Positions 61,431 to 64,000 of a stretch of DNA of 64,000 bases are shown piece after piece (positions within the stretch are counted from its first letter, which is position 1; each line of letters starts with the position of its first letter). The stretch lies in NCBI GenBank assembly GCA_964432565.1, contig CAYSOA010000009.1, positions 12,946-76,945 of the forward strand. The letters run 5' to 3'. Position numbers and translations under genes: made by a program. The stretch is from CAIOHW01 sp964432565 (GTDB taxonomy: Bacteria; Bdellovibrionota; UBA1018). The notes beneath the pieces were generated by a model. The model ran no database searches and had not been told where the DNA came from. It saw only the letters and a program-made list of their open reading frames with translations.

Positions 61431-61569
61431 GTGGCACATCGGCCGCAGGAGGGATTTTCTTTAAGAGCTGGACCTAAAATCCTTCTCCCCCTGTCCCCCG
61501 CAACCCATCATCAAACGGTTCGTCCGGTTCTTGTCAGGCCATCACACCTCATGTGAGGCTGGGGACACT

Positions 61570-62616
61570 ATGAAACCCAATTTCGCGAGCGACAATTACG
61601 CAGGCACGCTCCCAGAGGTGATGGCGGCCGTGAATCAGGCAAACGCCGGCCCCGCCCCGGCCTATGGCGCCGATGAATGGACCCAGCGCGCGGCGGAGGC
61701 CTTTCGAGCCCACTTCGGTGCCGACGCAGAAGTCTTTTTTGCCTTCAACGGTACGGCCGCCAACGTCCTTTCGCTTCAGGCCATGATGCGTCCCTTCGAA
61801 GCGGTGCTCTGCAGTGAATCGGCCCACATTGCCGTTGATGAGTGCGGTGCGCCCGAGCGCCTGACCGGCGCAAAGCTCCTCACGGTTCCTCATCATCACG
61901 GCAAGATTCGAGCGGAGGATCTCGAACGCCAGCTGCTGGGAGTCGGCGACCAGCACCACGTGCAACCGCGGGTCATTTCGATCTCGCAGACGACCGAGCT
62001 GGGTACCGTCTATTCTGCCGAAGAGATTCACGAGATTTCGTCTTTCGCGCATCAAAACGGGCTGCTTGTGCACATGGACGGCGCCCGCCTCTGCAACGCC
62101 GCCGCAGCGCTTGACCGACCTTTTCGTTCGTTCACCCGGGACGTAGGAATCGACGTGCTTTCGTTTGGTGGAACCAAAGTCGGCCTGATGGGCGCCGAAG
62201 CAGTCGTGTTTTTCAATCCGAGTCTCGCCCGAGATTTCAAGTTTATTCGCAAGCAGTCGATGCAGCTTTCTTCCAAGATGCGGTTCATTGCCGCGCAGTT
62301 CATCGCGCTTTTCGAGCAGGATCTTTGGAAGCGCGCCGCAGGCCACGCCAACGGCATGGCCCGTCTTCTTGAGTCCAAGCTTCGCGACATTCCGGAACTG
62401 CAGCTCGACGTCCCGGTGCAGGCCAATGCGATTTTTCCGAAGATTCCAAACCAGTGGGTTTCGCCGCTTCAGAAGGATTTTGACTTCTATGTCTGGAGAT
62501 CCGGAAACACCCATGCTCAGGTGCGCTGGATGACCTCCTGGGCCACGCAGGAAGCGGAGGTTCTTCAATTCGTCGAAGCGATCAGCGAGCTGGCGTTTTC
62601 GGGTCGGTCCGGCTGA
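61570..62616 (+). CDS. ltaE: Low-specificity L-threonine aldolase
   Basis: A 348-residue PLP enzyme of the threonine aldolase family (fold type I). It starts MKPNFASDNYAGTLPEVM. Recognisable are SESAHIAVDECGAPERLTGAK, the PLP-supporting HMDGARLCNAAAAL and the Schiff-base Lys in SFGGTKVGLMGAEAVV. It cleaves L-threonine or L-allo-threonine to glycine and acetaldehyde. The ATG was preferred over an upstream start that would lie in poor coding sequence. The divergent region to the TPR gene is about 139 nt. Confidence 0.93.
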   Translation: MKPNFASDNYAGTLPEVMAAVNQANAGPAPAYGADEWTQRAAEAFRAHFGADAEVFFAFNGTAANVLSLQAMMRPFEAVLCSESAHIAVDECGAPERLTGAKLLTVPHHHGKIRAEDLERQLLGVGDQHHVQPRVISISQTTELGTVYSAEEIHEISSFAHQNGLLVHMDGARLCNAAAALDRPFRSFTRDVGIDVLSFGGTKVGLMGAEAVVFFNPSLARDFKFIRKQSMQLSSKMRFIAAQFIALFEQDLWKRAAGHANGMARLLESKLRDIPELQLDVPVQANAIFPKIPNQWVSPLQKDFDFYVWRSGNTHAQVRWMTSWATQEAEVLQFVEAISELAFSGRSG

Positions 62617-62667
62617 CAACGGGTCTTTGGGGTCGCCTGCGGCCCCCTCTAGGGTTAATTTACTTCC

Positions 62668-63483
62668 ATGCTGACGCCGACCCGACTTCTGGCAGCACTT
62701 TTCTGGCTCACCCTAGCCCCGGCTGCAGCCGGAGTCGCGACGCCGGGGACTGCCCGTCAAACGAGCGTCGAGCCGGCGAAGGAACTTCTGATTTCCGCCG
62801 CAGCCAGTTTGAAGACCGTCCTGACGGCGATCGCTCCCGCATTCGAGAAGGCACATCCCGAAATCAAGCTCGTCTTCAACTTTGGCGGCTCGGGACAGCT
62901 TCGCATTCAGATCGAGCATGGCGCGCCCGTCGACGTTTTTCTTCCGGCCTCCGGCGAAGACCTCAATCTCCTCGACTCCAAGGGACTCGTGCTTGCAGGG
63001 AGCCAACGAATCCTGGCAGGCAACTCGCTGGTCCTGATTCGTCCGGAATCCCACTCCCGCTTCGCCACACTCCCGATCAGGCATTTTCAGGATCTTTTGA
63101 ATCCCAAAACCCTCCGAATCGCGATGGCAAATCCAGCCACCGTGCCGGCCGGACGTTACGCGCAAGAAGCCCTCGAAATGCTCCATCTTTATCCCCGGAT
63201 TCAAAGCAAACTCGTCTTCACGGAAAATGTTCGACACGCCCTCGACTATGTTGCCCGCGGCGAGGTGGAGGCGGGGTTGGTCTACCGCACCGATGCCCGG
63301 GCTGAACCCCGAGTGAGGATCGTCGAGACGATTTCGGATTCGCTTCATCGACCGATTCACTACCCGGCCGGTGTCCTTCTCCACAGCGCGCATCCCGGGC
63401 TTGCGAAACGCTTCATCGACTTCCTGGTCTCGCGCGACTCCAAACGCACCTTTCAAGAAATGGGGTTTTTAGCGGCACCATGA
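62668..63483 (+). CDS. modA: Molybdate ABC transporter substrate-binding protein
   Basis: A 271-residue periplasmic binding protein (signal LLAALFWLTLAPAAAGVA). The ModA signature is clear: LLISAAASLKTVLTAIAPAFEK with NFGGSGQLRIQIEHGAPVDVFLPAS, ANPATVPAGRYAQEALE and EVEAGLVYRTDA. It binds molybdate (or tungstate) for import to molybdoenzymes. Its stop overlaps the start of the permease gene (ATGA). Confidence 0.94.
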   Translation: MLTPTRLLAALFWLTLAPAAAGVATPGTARQTSVEPAKELLISAAASLKTVLTAIAPAFEKAHPEIKLVFNFGGSGQLRIQIEHGAPVDVFLPASGEDLNLLDSKGLVLAGSQRILAGNSLVLIRPESHSRFATLPIRHFQDLLNPKTLRIAMANPATVPAGRYAQEALEMLHLYPRIQSKLVFTENVRHALDYVARGEVEAGLVYRTDARAEPRVRIVETISDSLHRPIHYPAGVLLHSAHPGLAKRFIDFLVSRDSKRTFQEMGFLAAP

Positions 63484-64000
63484 TCTCCCCCCTGCTTCTT
63501 TCCCTTCAGACCGCCGGCCTCGCGACTCTGATGGTTGCCACCTTCGGAACGCTCACGGCATTCGTGCTGGCACGATCCTCCTTTCGGGGCAAACGCCTGC
63601 TCGAAGCGCTTCTACTCCTGCCTCTGATCCTCCCGCCCACCGTCATCGGTTATTACCTGGTGCTCCTTCTGGGCAGAAACGGGCTTTTGGGCGCGCCCGT
63701 CTTCGCCTGGACGGGTTGGAGCATTCTGTTCACGCCTCAGGCGGCCGTCGTTGCCGCGGCAGTGGTCGCCTTTCCGATCATGGTCCGAACCGCCCAGGTG
63801 GCGATCGAGTCGGTAGACCCCGAGATGATCGACTCGTCCACCATGCTGGGCTACAGCCGCCTCGAAACCGCCTGGCACATTATCCTCCCTCTGGCCTGGC
63901 GCGGAATTCTAGCGGGCGTCGCCCTGTCGTTCACGAGAGCCCTGGGAGAGTTCGGTGCCACCCTGATGCTCGCGGGAAATATTCCGGGCAGAACCGAAAC
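63480..64000 (+). CDS. modB: Molybdate ABC transporter permease, cut by window end
   Basis: The visible 173 residues are a ModB-type permease: MISPLLLSLQTAGLATLMVA, several hydrophobic helices (ALLLLPLILPPTVIGYYLVLLLG), and the inner-membrane EAA loop (TMLGYSRLETAWHIILPLAWRGILAG, then ALGEFGATLMLAGNIPGRT). It forms the channel of the molybdate importer with ModA and a ModC ATPase expected further right. Start overlaps the modA stop as ATGA. The 3' end lies outside the window. Confidence 0.93.
   Translation, partial: MISPLLLSLQTAGLATLMVATFGTLTAFVLARSSFRGKRLLEALLLLPLILPPTVIGYYLVLLLGRNGLLGAPVFAWTGWSILFTPQAAVVAAAVVAFPIMVRTAQVAIESVDPEMIDSSTMLGYSRLETAWHIILPLAWRGILAGVALSFTRALGEFGATLMLAGNIPGRTE

Noticed and set aside
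62629..62646. GGGGTCG-CCTG-CGGCCCC hairpin between ltaE and modA
   Set aside because: The stem is only 7 bp with one wobble pair and has no T-tract, so it is not a convincing terminator. The 51-nt spacer is also too short for a molybdenum-cofactor riboswitch.
1..64000. tRNA, rRNA, CRISPR arrays, insertion sequences, prophage, origin of replication
   Set aside because: I looked for cloverleaf-like sequences, regular spaced repeats, transposase or integrase motifs and DnaA-box clusters and found none I could support.

Overview
The window is high-GC DNA (about 60%) from a diderm, Gram-negative bacterium. It is dense with lipoprotein signal peptides, outer-membrane beta-barrels, TonB/AgmX-PglI-type energy transducers and a TolQ/TolR-type motor. 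This flavour is typical of the old 'deltaproteobacterial' grade (Bdellovibrionota, Myxococcota and relatives). I cannot fix a genus. Runs of N at the left edge and at 61135-61234 (exactly 100 N) show that it is a draft scaffold. I see no rRNA, tRNA, CRISPR array, insertion sequence or phage gene.

Left part (1-20 kb). A 5'-truncated gene of unknown function converges on a leftward envelope operon (8072 to 1768). That operon encodes a beta-barrel-like protein, a large EF-hand lipoprotein, a YiiX-like permuted papain amidase, and a 2OG-Fe(II) oxygenase fused to an AgmX/TonB-C-like domain. Next come a small membrane protein with a prohibitin/SPFH protein, an EI24/CysZ-like protein with RecX and a DUF493 protein, SlyD, and a 1027-residue metallopeptidase/beta-propeller/barrel protein whose ATG lies in the loop of a terminator-like hairpin. 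A pseudo-receiver/GAF protein, a phosphopantetheinyl transferase, an HD hydrolase and a DUF4143 ATPase follow.

Centre-left (18.5-31.7 kb). This is the most striking region: a leftward run of ten genes, mostly joined by 4-nt ATGA overlaps. It encodes a TolQ-like protein, two TolR-like proteins, a large TPR protein, a small secreted protein, a GltG-like AgmX/PglI transducer, an Ig-like lipoprotein, an outer-membrane barrel, a second repeat protein and a VWA lipoprotein. An eleventh gene, faintly amidoligase-like, follows. The set resembles the Agl-Glt gliding/transport machinery of Myxococcus xanthus and its non-gliding relatives.

Centre (32-43 kb). Mostly housekeeping and small envelope genes: a ChaN-like protein, an RG/K-rich basic protein, an SDR dehydrogenase, a PIN-PhoH protein, a secreted CHAP-like protein, and a leftward operon carrying rsmD, coaD, an aspartate-family aminotransferase, a lipoprotein and a FadL/PorV-like barrel.

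Right part (43-64 kb). A 960-residue protein with a faint DNA-methylase target-recognition signature is followed by a leftward histidine kinase, NtrC-type regulator, unknown protein and ChaN-like operon. Then come a coiled-coil protein coupled to an HD-GYP protein, a TonB-like protein, a one-chain sigma-region-4/zinc anti-sigma fusion, a lipoprotein, and a leftward set of His-rich TPR protein, FecR-domain protein, barrel and Aminopep-family metallopeptidase lipoprotein. Threonine aldolase and modA-modB (cut by the right edge) finish the window.

Start sites were re-chosen from ribosome-binding sites, signal peptides and overlaps with neighbours where the longest open frame looked wrong. All family assignments rest on motif recognition by eye, without database searches.
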